64,000 nucleotides of DNA from an uncultured Arcanobacterium sp. Its GTDB lineage: Bacteria > Actinomycetota > Actinomycetes > Actinomycetales > Actinomycetaceae. The translations under genes were made by a program, and so were the position numbers. Position 1 is the first letter of the stretch. Each line of letters opens with the position of its first letter. Of this stretch, positions 54,976-63,312 are shown in pieces. Under the pieces are notes generated by a model, which worked only from the letters and a program-made list of their open reading frames with translations, did not search any database and was not told where the DNA came from. The stretch lies in assembly GCA_958428545.1 (NCBI GenBank), contig CAUAGM010000002.1, positions 1-64,000 of the forward strand, written 5' to 3'.

Positions 54976-57138
54976 CTAGATGTTGTACCAGAGGATTGCA
55001 TTCGCTTCGAGATCGAGATCGAAACTGCTGCCGTCTCCGCGATACACCGTGGTACTCTGCGGTTCATAGGTATTATTGACCACGCAATATTTGCCGTTCG
55101 CCACATATGCATGTACATCTACGTTTTGATTCGTGGAGAACCATTCGTGCAACTGATCCTCAGAGTGCGAAGCCCAGAGAACAGCCCGCTGCAACACGCG
55201 CGCATTCTCGAAAGAGTATGGCAAGCCCGAGATATACACGCCGCGCCCTGACCCATATTCGTTCACAGCCATCTGCACTTCTTTATCGGGAGCGACGAGC
55301 ACCTCAGTATCCTCTAATGCATACATATAGCGCTTGCCTTCGCCGACGTTCAGCTCTCCTTGCACATCTTCCAAAATAAAGTGATCGCGATGCTCATCCC
55401 AGTTGTACTTATCGTAGCCAAGAGTAAAGCCCGTTTCTTTTTCCACGCCAACAACCGACGCCAGCTGTAGATAACGCCCTTGGTATTGATGCCCACCGGG
55501 CTCGCCCACACCAATCAGCCCACCTCCGCGATGCACAAAACCTTTTACAAGCGCAGAGATCTCCGGATCTTCCCAAATTTCTGCACCCGTATGAGCGGTA
55601 TCACCATCACCTACGTTGATAAGCACATCAATATCATCCAAAGCACCTGCGCGTACATCATCAAAGTTGATAAAACGCACATCGAAAGGAGCGCCGGAAA
55701 GTACTTCAATCACGCCTGCATAGGAATAGTTAGACTTTTGATAGAGCGCATGATGCACCATGTGCGCACCCCATGAACGACACTTGCCCCACGAATTCAG
55801 CACTGCCACACGCTTAGCGCAATAGGGAGTTGTGCCCTTCACATTTTCGTAAAGTTCGCGGAATTCATTCGTTACTTCCGTGACGTAATCAACGAATTCT
55901 GGGAATTCAAGCGCAAGCTTCAAATAGCCACCATAACCGATACGATCAATAGGCTTGCGCAAAATAGCGCGGCGTGCCGTCACCCAGTTCACTTTTGCTT
56001 CTTTAAGAGGATCGCCGCCTTCGCAGAAAACATCCGGGAAGAAGTATGGCAGTAAACGCCCTTCTGTATACGACACTCCAGGGATATCAGAGATTAAGCG
56101 AAGCGTGGAGCCGTTACCTACCGAGCCAACCACGGCATCCAGACCGATTGTGGCGAATTCATCCATATACGGCTCGGTACCAATGAAATGATCCCCAAGA
56201 AACATCATTGCTTCTTTACCGAGCTCGTGAGTGATATCCACCATCTCTTTGGCAAGCTTTGCTACTTCACGGCGCTGAAACGCCATAAAATCGAGGTATT
56301 CTTTGCTGGGTACGCGGTACTGATTATTGTGGTAACCCTGATCCACAATAAATTCGGGGCGGAACTTATAGCCCACTTCACGCTCAAACTGATCCAAAAT
56401 ATATGGTGAAACGGAATTTGAATAGCCGTACCAATCTACATACTTTTCGCGGCGAAGTTTATCGAATACGAGCGTGAACTGATGGAAGAACGTGGTATAT
56501 CGAATCACGTCTACATAAGGATGATCCGCAATGAACTTACGCAGGCGTTCCATCGTGAATTTATGGGTCTTGGGCTGACGCACATCGAAGGTAATCTGAT
56601 GCTCAACGTCCGTCCAATCATTGGTGACGGAATTATACATATGCACTGGATCCCAGATGAGGTAGGTGAGGAATGAGACAGTGTATTCGTGATACGGAAT
56701 CGGATTTTCAATGACGACGCAGCCCGTCTCTTCACAATAGCTCCAGCTATCAGGCGGCACGATCTCGCCAGTGCTGCGATCAATGACTTCCCACCAGCGC
56801 TTCATATCGTCGTGGGTATTGACTTTCATCAGTTCTTCGCTGATATTGCCCATCAGCTCAATGCTGAGCGGAGCATCTTCCGCCGTGTGGAAACCGGTCA
56901 TAATATAGCATTGCTGCACTTCATCAGGGTTTGCTTTCGCCCAAGCATTGTCTTTGCGCGTGGTGTAATACGTGGAATAAACCTTGAGATCTGTATCGGC
57001 AAGCTCTGGAGGGAAATCAGTGCCATCGGCGTCACGAATCGCATCCGCACCCCATAGCTTGGCAACTTCGATTGTCTGGGGAACAACATCGAGATCTGTT
57101 GGAATGGTGACGCGCCCAAAACTCAAACTATCCGCCAT
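54976..57138 (-). CDS. lnpA: 1,3-beta-galactosyl-N-acetylhexosamine phosphorylase (GH112)
   Basis: A 720-residue cytoplasmic enzyme that splits galacto-N-biose or lacto-N-biose with phosphate to galactose 1-phosphate and the N-acetylhexosamine. The start GRVTIPTDLDVVPQTIEVAKLWGADAIRDADG and the segment TTFFHQFTLVFD near residue 220 are recognisable. The length and three-part layout (TIM barrel, glutaminase-like fold with NVGDGDTAHTGAEIW, C-terminal sandwich) fit the family. No signal peptide is present. The transporter, hexosamine kinase and galactose genes that go with it in bifidobacteria are not next to it. It pairs in logic with the surface sialidase at 42338. GTGAGG precedes the ATG. Confidence 0.93.
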   Translation of the reverse strand: MADSLSFGRVTIPTDLDVVPQTIEVAKLWGADAIRDADGTDFPPELADTDLKVYSTYYTTRKDNAWAKANPDEVQQCYIMTGFHTAEDAPLSIELMGNISEELMKVNTHDDMKRWWEVIDRSTGEIVPPDSWSYCEETGCVVIENPIPYHEYTVSFLTYLIWDPVHMYNSVTNDWTDVEHQITFDVRQPKTHKFTMERLRKFIADHPYVDVIRYTTFFHQFTLVFDKLRREKYVDWYGYSNSVSPYILDQFEREVGYKFRPEFIVDQGYHNNQYRVPSKEYLDFMAFQRREVAKLAKEMVDITHELGKEAMMFLGDHFIGTEPYMDEFATIGLDAVVGSVGNGSTLRLISDIPGVSYTEGRLLPYFFPDVFCEGGDPLKEAKVNWVTARRAILRKPIDRIGYGGYLKLALEFPEFVDYVTEVTNEFRELYENVKGTTPYCAKRVAVLNSWGKCRSWGAHMVHHALYQKSNYSYAGVIEVLSGAPFDVRFINFDDVRAGALDDIDVLINVGDGDTAHTGAEIWEDPEISALVKGFVHRGGGLIGVGEPGGHQYQGRYLQLASVVGVEKETGFTLGYDKYNWDEHRDHFILEDVQGELNVGEGKRYMYALEDTEVLVAPDKEVQMAVNEYGSGRGVYISGLPYSFENARVLQRAVLWASHSEDQLHEWFSTNQNVDVHAYVANGKYCVVNNTYEPQSTTVYRGDGSSFDLDLEANAILWYNI

Positions 57139-57416
57139 AAAAACCTCACTTTATCGAGCACAGCAATGTGCAGAACCTGAATGTGATACGTAGATAAGGG
57201 TAGCATCTGACATGGGGAAAATTGCCAAAAACTCACATACATTATCGCGGCATATATAGGTGCCGTTATATATGCCACCCTTTATGCGCACCTGCTGAAA
57301 ATTAATATGAGCACCATTGCCACAGAAAATTTATTCGCTCTATGCTTTTACACTACTTTTACACTGCACACGCTCTAACATAATTATTTTTTCCTGATAT
57401 ATCAAGGAAAACTAAG

Positions 57417-57498
<82 letters not shown>

Positions 57499-57661
57499 AT
57501 GTGCATGATTAGCATACCGAACCTCGAGCCAACAGCGAAATCCGCGCCTAAGCTTCTAGGAAGCGAGACGCCACTTTCTTTGCTCTACGTCAACTCAACA
57601 CTAACGTCGTGTGAACTTTACGCCAACTCGCCACTGGATCAGCCACTCAGCGATCAGGCGG

Positions 57662-58144
57662 TCAATCAATCTCTAATTGCTTGCGCAGACGTGCCACGTG
57701 CCCAGTCGCTTTCACATTGTAGTGCACATTGCTCAGCACACCATTTTTATCCACCACAAATGTTGATCGAATAACGCCCTGAACCAGCTTGCCATAGTTC
57801 TTTTTCTCCCCAAACGCTCCGTATGCCATCATTACCGAACGATCTTCGTCGCAAGCAAGCGGGAAATTAAGAGACTCCTTGGCAACGAACTTCTCTAGGC
57901 GCTGCACCGAATCACCAGAAATTCCAATCACAGTGTAGCCTGCAGCGCGTAAGGAATTTTCAGAATCACGAAAATCGCATGCCTCTTTTGTACAACCTGG
58001 AGTCATAGCGCGAGGATAGAAATACACCACTACCCCACGCTGAGCTTTGCGCACTTCATCCGATAAAGAAACGCTCCCACCACCAGCAATTGGAAGCTTA
58101 AATTCGGGAGCTTGCTGCCCAGGCTCCAACACAACTCTTTGCAC
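57662..58144 (-). CDS. bcp: Thioredoxin-dependent thiol peroxidase (Bcp/PrxQ)
   Basis: A 160-residue peroxiredoxin. The peroxidatic cysteine is in PRAMTPGCTKEACDFRDS, and a second cysteine five residues later gives the PrxQ pattern. It removes hydroperoxides with thioredoxin, such as the TrxA encoded at 19225. GTG start with GGAG upstream. It begins 2 nt after the membrane-protein stop. Confidence 0.94.
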   Translation of the reverse strand: MQRVVLEPGQQAPEFKLPIAGGGSVSLSDEVRKAQRGVVVYFYPRAMTPGCTKEACDFRDSENSLRAAGYTVIGISGDSVQRLEKFVAKESLNFPLACDEDRSVMMAYGAFGEKKNYGKLVQGVIRSTFVVDKNGVLSNVHYNVKATGHVARLRKQLEID

Positions 58145-58146
58145 TA

Positions 58147-58467
58147 CTATTTCTCCTTTTCATCGAGCATCTCAAAAAGACGAAGCCCTAGAATCATCAT
58201 AAAAATCACGAAACCGATTATCATCGGAATCAGCCCCCACGGCGTTGGGAAAAGTACAGCGCAGCACAGCACAGCTGCTGCAACCCACATCATTGCACCT
58301 TTACACCACCCGATACCCATCAGAAGCACACCGCAACTAGCGACCATACAAATCACCACAACTGCCGGATCCCAATGAGTGAGCAGTGCAGAACGCCAGC
58401 CGAGTACAGCCATGACGATAGCAAACAGACTGCCCAGGAGCATCATCGGGGCTTCGTATTTCTGCAT
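58147..58467 (-). CDS. Small membrane protein of unknown function
   Basis: A 106-residue hydrophobic protein with three to four membrane segments (near MMLLGSLFAIVMAVLGW, AVVVICMVASCGVLLMGIG, MMWVAAAVLCCAVLF, GLIPMIIGFVIFMMILGL) and a charged tail RLFEMLDEKEK. No family recognised. I chose the ATG at 58467 with GGGAGA upstream; the open frame starts further, at 58518. It is coupled to bcp downstream and divergent from the DUF4916 gene. Confidence 0.65.
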   Translation of the reverse strand: MQKYEAPMMLLGSLFAIVMAVLGWRSALLTHWDPAVVVICMVASCGVLLMGIGWCKGAMMWVAAAVLCCAVLFPTPWGLIPMIIGFVIFMMILGLRLFEMLDEKEK

Positions 58468-58512
58468 AGTTTTATTCTCCCATATTCTGCTCAAAGCTGG
58501 CACAATCAGTAT

Positions 58513-59043
58513 ATGCACGATATTTCAGCAGACGATATGGAACCGTGGCTTTCTCCTGAAGAATTAGCGTTTGTGCGCACCAAAGTTCCGATACTTTATG
58601 TAGATATTGTACCCGTGCGTCTAGACGATAACGGGCATCTTGCCGCAGTTGGTTTATTGCTGTGCGCCAACGATTCTGGTCTTGTACGCACAATCGTCAG
58701 CGGGCGCGTGCTCTTTCACGAAAGTATTCACGCAGCCATTATTCGAAATATCGAACACGACCTTGGAGATATGGCACTCCCCCAGCTTCCTGCCTCTCTC
58801 ATTCCCTTTACCGTAGGCGAATACTTCCCCACTCCTGGCGAAACGCTTGTAGATGAACGCCAACATGCCGTCTCTTTGGGCTATGTGATTCCTATTGCTG
58901 GTGACGCCGAAGCTGTGTCTGATGCGGTGGAGTTTTCGTGGTTCACGCTTGGCGAGCTGAACACTAAAGAACTGCAGGCAGAAATAGCATCGAGCCATGC
59001 AGTGATCCTCAAACGCGCGCTTGCCTATCTGAATGCATGTTGA
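58513..59043 (+). CDS. DUF4916/NUDIX-like family protein
   Basis: A 176-residue protein typical of actinobacteria. WLSPEELAFVRTKVPILYVDIVPVRLDDNG, SGRVLFHESIHAAIIRNIEHDLG and FTVGEYFPTPG are the family's conserved stretches. The fold is NUDIX-like, but I see no complete NUDIX box (G-x5-E-x7-REU-x-EE-x-GU), so hydrolase activity is doubtful. The ATG at 58513 fits the family's length; the open frame before it runs into the divergent gene. Confidence 0.8.
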   Translation: MHDISADDMEPWLSPEELAFVRTKVPILYVDIVPVRLDDNGHLAAVGLLLCANDSGLVRTIVSGRVLFHESIHAAIIRNIEHDLGDMALPQLPASLIPFTVGEYFPTPGETLVDERQHAVSLGYVIPIAGDAEAVSDAVEFSWFTLGELNTKELQAEIASSHAVILKRALAYLNAC

Positions 59044-59221
59044 AACGATGCCATACTATGCGGATCACACAAACCCACGGAGCAGATTTCACCTAGACGA
59101 TACATACTCCAATCAATGACTAGGAGCAGAAAGTATATTCGACAATCAGATAAAACACGCAATGAGATGTGTCTGACAAGTTCTCCACTATGATTCTTTC
59201 TGCCAAAAGTCTAAAATGGAA

Positions 59222-59273
59222 TTGTTGGAAACAACAAGCTATCGAAACACTAAAGGCTCTTCTCGTAAGAGCC
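59222..59273 (+). promoter_or_regulatory. Two small hairpins in the leader of the 38-codon ORF
   Basis: TTGTTG-GAAA-CAACAA (59222-59237) and GGCTCTT-CTCGT-AAGAGCC (59255-59273) are perfect stem-loops just ahead of the ribosome binding site at about 59288. They may protect or control the short mRNA. No known riboswitch is recognised. Confidence 0.45.
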
Positions 59274-59301
59274 ATGAGAGAGAAGCTAGGAGGTGAATTG
59301 G

Positions 59302-59418
59302 ATGTTCAAGAATTTTTTCCGCAGCGATAAGAGCATGAACCGCGACATGATTGAGGCTCGCGCTCATCAAGCAGAAATCCGCAACGAATTGTTCTTCCCA
59401 GCATCATTCATGGGCTAA
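59302..59418 (+). CDS. 38-residue small protein with its own terminator
   Basis: A short ORF with the strong ribosome binding site AGGAGGTGAATTGG before the ATG. The product opens MFKNFFRSDKSMNRDMIEAR and ends IRNELFFPASFMG. It is charged in the middle, with aromatic ends, and has no signal peptide or cysteine. A U-tailed terminator follows 58 nt later, and two perfect hairpins precede it, so the unit looks like a complete small gene of about 280 nt. I do not recognise the protein. It may be a small regulatory or membrane-associated protein, or a leader peptide. Confidence 0.55.
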   Translation: MFKNFFRSDKSMNRDMIEARAHQAEIRNELFFPASFMG

Positions 59419-59475
59419 GAAGAACGCACAATAGAGCCAACAAAGTGGTTGGCACTAGCAAAAGCTAGATGGAAG

Positions 59476-59499
59476 ACGGACAAAGAGGTCCGTTTTTTT
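59476..59499 (+). terminator. Intrinsic terminator after the 38-codon ORF
   Basis: ACGGAC (59476-59481) pairs with GTCCGT (59488-59493) around AAAGAG and is followed by seven Ts. It is a canonical rightward terminator and there is no other rightward gene for it to serve. Confidence 0.85.
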
Positions 59500-59812
59500 A
59501 TACCCTTTTTTGCTCAACCGTTCTTTTCGGTACGACTATTCCTTTCGGTTCTTTTCAGCGCAACCACCATTTTTGGCGCGCGTACCTGCGCCACAGCAAT
59601 TATCAAGCCTCGTACACTCTCGTTTTCCTTGAGTAATCGTGATAGTAATCGCGATGCTGGAGGTAAAAGTTTACGTAGCAGCACATGAACAATAACCACA
59701 ACCCACGATTTTGGCGTGCTGATGTAACTTAGCGTAACGATTACTTAAACGCAGCAATTGCGCTGGCGTGACACCTGATTAAACACAACAATTGCGCTGG
59801 AATGACGATTGC
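59500..59812. repeat. Gene-free stretch with degenerate tandem repeat
   Basis: No credible gene. Near the right end, a unit with AAACGCAGCAATTGCGCTGGCGTGAC-type content at 59739-59772 recurs in altered form (AAACACAACAATTGCGCTGG core) at 59777-59806. The core AATTGCGCTGG is identical. It lies just beyond the rdgB stop and could mark an old duplication. Confidence 0.45.
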
Positions 59813-60424
59813 TTAAAGAATTTCTGCGATTTTAGGTGCCAACGCCTCAAAAGCTTGCCGACGGTGAGAAATAGCGTTCTTCTCCTGTGCGCTCATTTGC
59901 GCAAGCGTCTGCTCATATCCATCAGGTTGAAAAATTGGATCATATCCAAACCCACCACAACCCGTCTTTTCACACCGCAAAACCCCATGCACAGCCCCCT
60001 CTTCTATATAAACCTCTCCAGATGGCAGCACAAGAGCAGCGGCACAGCGAAAATGAGCCGAACGATTCTCTGGCGGCACGTCGGAGAGCTGAGCCAGTAA
60101 AAGCTCAAGATTTGCAGCGTCATTACCATGCATACCAGCCCAACGGGCTGAAAAAATTCCTGGCGCACCGCCCATCACATCCACACAGATCCCAGAATCG
60201 TCAGCAAAAGCTGGAAGCTTTGTCGCCTGCACAATCTGACGCGCCTTAATCACTGCGTTTTCTGCAAAGGTGACGCCATCTTCGATAGGCTCCGGAAGAT
60301 CAAGATCAGCGGCAGATCCGATACTCTGCACACGCAGCTCACCGATAAGACCGCTTAAAATTTCTTGCACTTCTGCTAACTTGTGGGCATTGCGTGTCGC
60401 AAAAATAATCCGTGTATCAGCCAT
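59813..60424 (-). CDS. rdgB: XTP/dITP diphosphatase (RdgB/HAM1 family)
   Basis: A 203-residue house-cleaning enzyme that removes non-canonical purine nucleotides. The motifs IIFATRNAHKLAEV, LPAFADDSGICVDVMGGAPGIFSARWAG and GFGYDPIFQPDG are complete. I chose the ATG at 60424, where the family sequence starts; an ATG lies five codons upstream. It follows rph by 95 nt, the normal actinobacterial order. Confidence 0.95.
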   Translation of the reverse strand: MADTRIIFATRNAHKLAEVQEILSGLIGELRVQSIGSAADLDLPEPIEDGVTFAENAVIKARQIVQATKLPAFADDSGICVDVMGGAPGIFSARWAGMHGNDAANLELLLAQLSDVPPENRSAHFRCAAALVLPSGEVYIEEGAVHGVLRCEKTGCGGFGYDPIFQPDGYEQTLAQMSAQEKNAISHRRQAFEALAPKIAEIL

Positions 60425-60519
60425 CGTACCTATCTCCATAATCTCACCAGAACGAACAGCGCTTCGCTCTTTTATTTACCCCGAGGTACCTGCCCTCCGA
60501 GGGATGATGCAGCAGACAA

Positions 60520-61275
60520 TTATTCGGTCAGAGCCTCTTTCTGCAGTTGCGTGAGCTGCGCATTTCCTGCAGCCGCAAGATCGAGGAGAGCTCCAAGCTC
60601 CTTACGGTCAAATGGCTCTCCTTCAGCCGTGCCCTGCACTTCAATAAATTTACCGCTGCCCGTCATAACGACGTTCATATCTGTCTCAGCCCGAGAATCT
60701 TCTTCATAGGGCAAATCAAGGCATGGCATACCATCAATAATCCCCACAGATATTGCACTCACGGAATCACGGAGAACTGGCTGCGAATCTCGGGGTTTAA
60801 TTAAACCTCGGTCAATTCCCCAGCTCACTGCATCTGCAAGCGCAACATATGCGCCAGTAATCGAAGCTGTTCGCGTACCTCCGTCTGCCTGCAAAACGTC
60901 ACAATCGAGAGTAATAGTATTTTCACCAAGGGCAGCCATATCGACAACTGCTCGCAGCGATCGCCCAAGCAAGCGTGAGATTTCTTGAGTGCGCCCTCCA
61001 ACTTTACCTTTCACAGACTCGCGCTGAGAGCGTGAATCTGTGGCACGCGGAAGCATCGCATACTCTCCCGTCACCCAGCCAAGCCCCGAATCCTTGCGCC
61101 AGCGCGGCACGCCTTCAACGAATGACGCCACACACAACACCGTCGTATCCCCAAACGTCACGAGCACATTTCCTTCGCCGTGCTTCAGATAGTGACGACG
61201 AATCGACACTGGTCGAAGTTCATGAGCAGCGCGCCCGTCTGCGCGCAAAAAATCAGATATGTTATGCATAGTCAT
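60520..61275 (-). CDS. rph: Ribonuclease PH
   Basis: A 251-residue phosphorolytic exoribonuclease that trims tRNA 3' ends. Typical are [73 protein letters not shown] and a [17 protein letters not shown] segment. TAGTAT stands six bases before the first ATG, so a leaderless mRNA is likely; the ATG two codons later has GAGG before it and is the alternative. Confidence 0.95.
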   Translation of the reverse strand: MTMHNISDFLRADGRAAHELRPVSIRRHYLKHGEGNVLVTFGDTTVLCVASFVEGVPRWRKDSGLGWVTGEYAMLPRATDSRSQRESVKGKVGGRTQEISRLLGRSLRAVVDMAALGENTITLDCDVLQADGGTRTASITGAYVALADAVSWGIDRGLIKPRDSQPVLRDSVSAISVGIIDGMPCLDLPYEEDSRAETDMNVVMTGSGKFIEVQGTAEGEPFDRKELGALLDLAAAGNAQLTQLQKEALTE

Positions 61276-61281
61276 GCCCTC

Positions 61282-61287
61282 ATACTA
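61282..61287 (-). promoter_or_regulatory. Putative -10 box for leaderless rph
   Basis: On the minus strand TAGTAT is followed by six bases and the rph ATG at 61275. The 292 nt between rph and the metallohydrolase gene upstream are otherwise empty, which makes a separate promoter here reasonable. Confidence 0.4.
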
Positions 61288-61567
61288 CAACGAAGCGATA
61301 GACAAGCTCACATAGAAAAGCTCACGGATACAAGACCTGAAAGATTCCACACACAAAAGATTTCACATCCGCAAGCCGCAAAATCATGCCATTCTTATAT
61401 CCGTATACAGCCCAGCATAGCTTTGCTGCATACACTGATAAACGCCTTAGTGCGCATAGAAATCTGGTGCGTAGCAACGTTACTCTCGCCGCATATCGCT
61501 GGTGCACGCACATACATGCGCTTAAACAACAAAAATCAGCCGCACCGAGACGCAATCTAGAAATGGA

Positions 61568-62371
61568 TCACACCTCGTATACGTCGCCAGGGCGTACAGC
61601 CTTCACATCGCCATCAAATACAGACGCGGCATCGGTGACGTTTTTCTCCGGGTTCGTCCACGGCTGCAGATGAGTGAGAAGCAATCGTCGCACATCGGCA
61701 TCCCGCGCAAGCTCCCCTGCACGAGAACCAGTCATATGAACGCCGCGCACAGTATCACGCCCTTCTTCAAAAGCAGCTTCGCTGAGCAGTAGATCAGCTC
61801 CGCGTGCAGCCTGCACTTCACTTAAGCAGTAGTCGGTATCACCAGTATATGTGAGCACCACAGACTCATCCTTGCCGCTTTCAGACGGCCCAGATATACG
61901 TATTGCCACAGCAGGAATAGTGTGCTGCGCAGCAAAAAATTCGATATGGAAAGGCCCTATATCCACAAAATTTCCTGGAGCAACCTGATGAAAATCGAAC
62001 TCAGTTTCGTAGGTTTCAGCTGCTGGGTCGTCTGAAATTCCTCGAGTTCTCGCCACACCATCACCAGGAGAATAGACGGGAATCACAGACAGCGCACCCT
62101 CTGGATACCAGCGGCGATAAACTTGCATACCCACAATATCTGCGCAATGGTCTGCATGCAGATGGCTCAAAATCATTGCATCAAGCATTGCTGGATCAAC
62201 ATAATTAAGCAAGGCGCCCATAGCCCCAGGGCCAAAATCGAGCACAATGCTCCACGTGCGCTCTGCTCCGCCAAATTCTGGGTCTACTCCTTTAGCCTGC
62301 ACGAGATAGCATGAAGCTGCTCCTTCTTTTCCGCTCATTGATCCAGAGCAACCAACAATTGTGAGTTTCAT
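61568..62371 (-). CDS. MBL-fold metallohydrolase
   Basis: A 267-residue metallo-beta-lactamase-fold hydrolase. It starts KLTIVGCSGSMSGKEGAASCYLV and has the metal motif LSHLHADHCAD and later TYTGDT and LLLTHLQPW. It belongs to the RNase Z/cyclic phosphodiesterase-like group commonly placed between murI and rph in actinobacteria. The substrate is not established. AAAGGAAACT precedes the ATG, 2 nt after the murI stop. Confidence 0.88.
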   Translation of the reverse strand: MKLTIVGCSGSMSGKEGAASCYLVQAKGVDPEFGGAERTWSIVLDFGPGAMGALLNYVDPAMLDAMILSHLHADHCADIVGMQVYRRWYPEGALSVIPVYSPGDGVARTRGISDDPAAETYETEFDFHQVAPGNFVDIGPFHIEFFAAQHTIPAVAIRISGPSESGKDESVVLTYTGDTDYCLSEVQAARGADLLLSEAAFEEGRDTVRGVHMTGSRAGELARDADVRRLLLTHLQPWTNPEKNVTDAASVFDGDVKAVRPGDVYEV

Positions 62372-62373
62372 GC

Positions 62374-63201
62374 TTAGTTTCCTTTCACGGCGAGAAATGA
62401 ATCAGGCTGAGCGTGAGCCGCTTCAGGCCCGAGAAAGCGCCGAGCCAGCGTGCTAAAAGAGTGCGCATCTCCCGTTGCATAGAATTGATAGACAGGATCT
62501 CCTGCAGCTCGCGAGCGCATGAGATTTTCGTCGGCTAGCTGGCGGTAAACGTCAAGCGCTGTTTCTGCGGCAGAAGAGACGAGAGTGACGCCGTCACCCA
62601 TCACATAGCCCACCACGCCAGCAAGCAGCGGATAGTGAGTGCACCCTAGCACGAGGGTATCGACTCTGGCAGCCTTCACGGGAGCAAGATATTCACGCGC
62701 AACTGAGAGCAGCTCTATTCCTTCTGTGACGCCGTTTTCAACGAATTCTACGAACCTTGGGCACGCTTGCATCGTAAGTTCAAGATTGGGAGCTGCTGCA
62801 AACGCATCTTCATAAGCGCCGGAAGAAATCGTTGCTTGCGTGCCGATCACGCCAATTTTCCCATTGTGAGTAGCTCGAACTGCGCGCCGCACAGCTGGCT
62901 GAATCACCTCAACCACAGGGATACCACGCCCGAGTGTATAGCGTTCACGCGCATCGCGCAGCACTGCAGCAGAAGCAGTATTGCAGGCAATGACCAACAT
63001 TTTGACGCCAGATTCGACCAAGCGATCCATAATATCAAGAGCCAGCGTACGTACTTGTGCAAGCGGCTTTGAACCGTATGGCGTATTCAGCGTATCACCA
63101 ATATAGGTGATCGATTCTCGCGGCAGCTGATCAAGAATAGCTCGCGCCACCGTCAAGCCTCCTAAGCCTGAATCAAAAATTCCAATAGGCGCGTTGTTCA
63201 T
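62374..63201 (-). CDS. murI: Glutamate racemase
   Basis: A 275-residue enzyme giving D-glutamate for peptidoglycan. The two catalytic cysteines are in [15 protein letters not shown] and [13 protein letters not shown], and the start is [19 protein letters not shown]. Of the two nearby ATGs (63207 and 63201) I prefer 63201, because a TAGAAT box lies exactly seven bases before it and overlaps too closely with the other. Confidence 0.95.
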   Translation of the reverse strand: MNNAPIGIFDSGLGGLTVARAILDQLPRESITYIGDTLNTPYGSKPLAQVRTLALDIMDRLVESGVKMLVIACNTASAAVLRDARERYTLGRGIPVVEVIQPAVRRAVRATHNGKIGVIGTQATISSGAYEDAFAAAPNLELTMQACPRFVEFVENGVTEGIELLSVAREYLAPVKAARVDTLVLGCTHYPLLAGVVGYVMGDGVTLVSSAAETALDVYRQLADENLMRSRAAGDPVYQFYATGDAHSFSTLARRFLGPEAAHAQPDSFLAVKGN

Positions 63202-63208
63202 AATCATT

Positions 63209-63214
63209 ATTCTA
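63209..63214 (-). promoter_or_regulatory. Putative -10 box for leaderless murI
   Basis: TAGAAT on the minus strand, seven bases before the ATG at 63201; the other ATG at 63207 lies one base after the box, too close to be a start. There is no ribosome binding site. Confidence 0.45.
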
Positions 63215-63300
63215 CTGAGCTTTCATAGGTAATCCTATGTTGCTTTCCGTGAGTAGCACCACGACTCACGACGATATGTACATATCCCCGCAGAAACGAC

Positions 63301-63306
63301 TATCTT
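63301..63306 (+). promoter_or_regulatory. Putative -10 box for a leaderless nicotinate phosphoribosyltransferase mRNA
   Basis: TATCTT is followed by six bases and the ATG at 63313, with no ribosome binding site. Together with the murI box it would give a divergent promoter pair within about 110 nt. Confidence 0.4.
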
Positions 63307-63312
63307 AGATGT

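Noticed and set aside
59449..59688. 79-codon plus-strand frame after the 38-codon ORF
   Set aside because: It runs through the intrinsic terminator at 59476-59499 and lacks a ribosome binding site.
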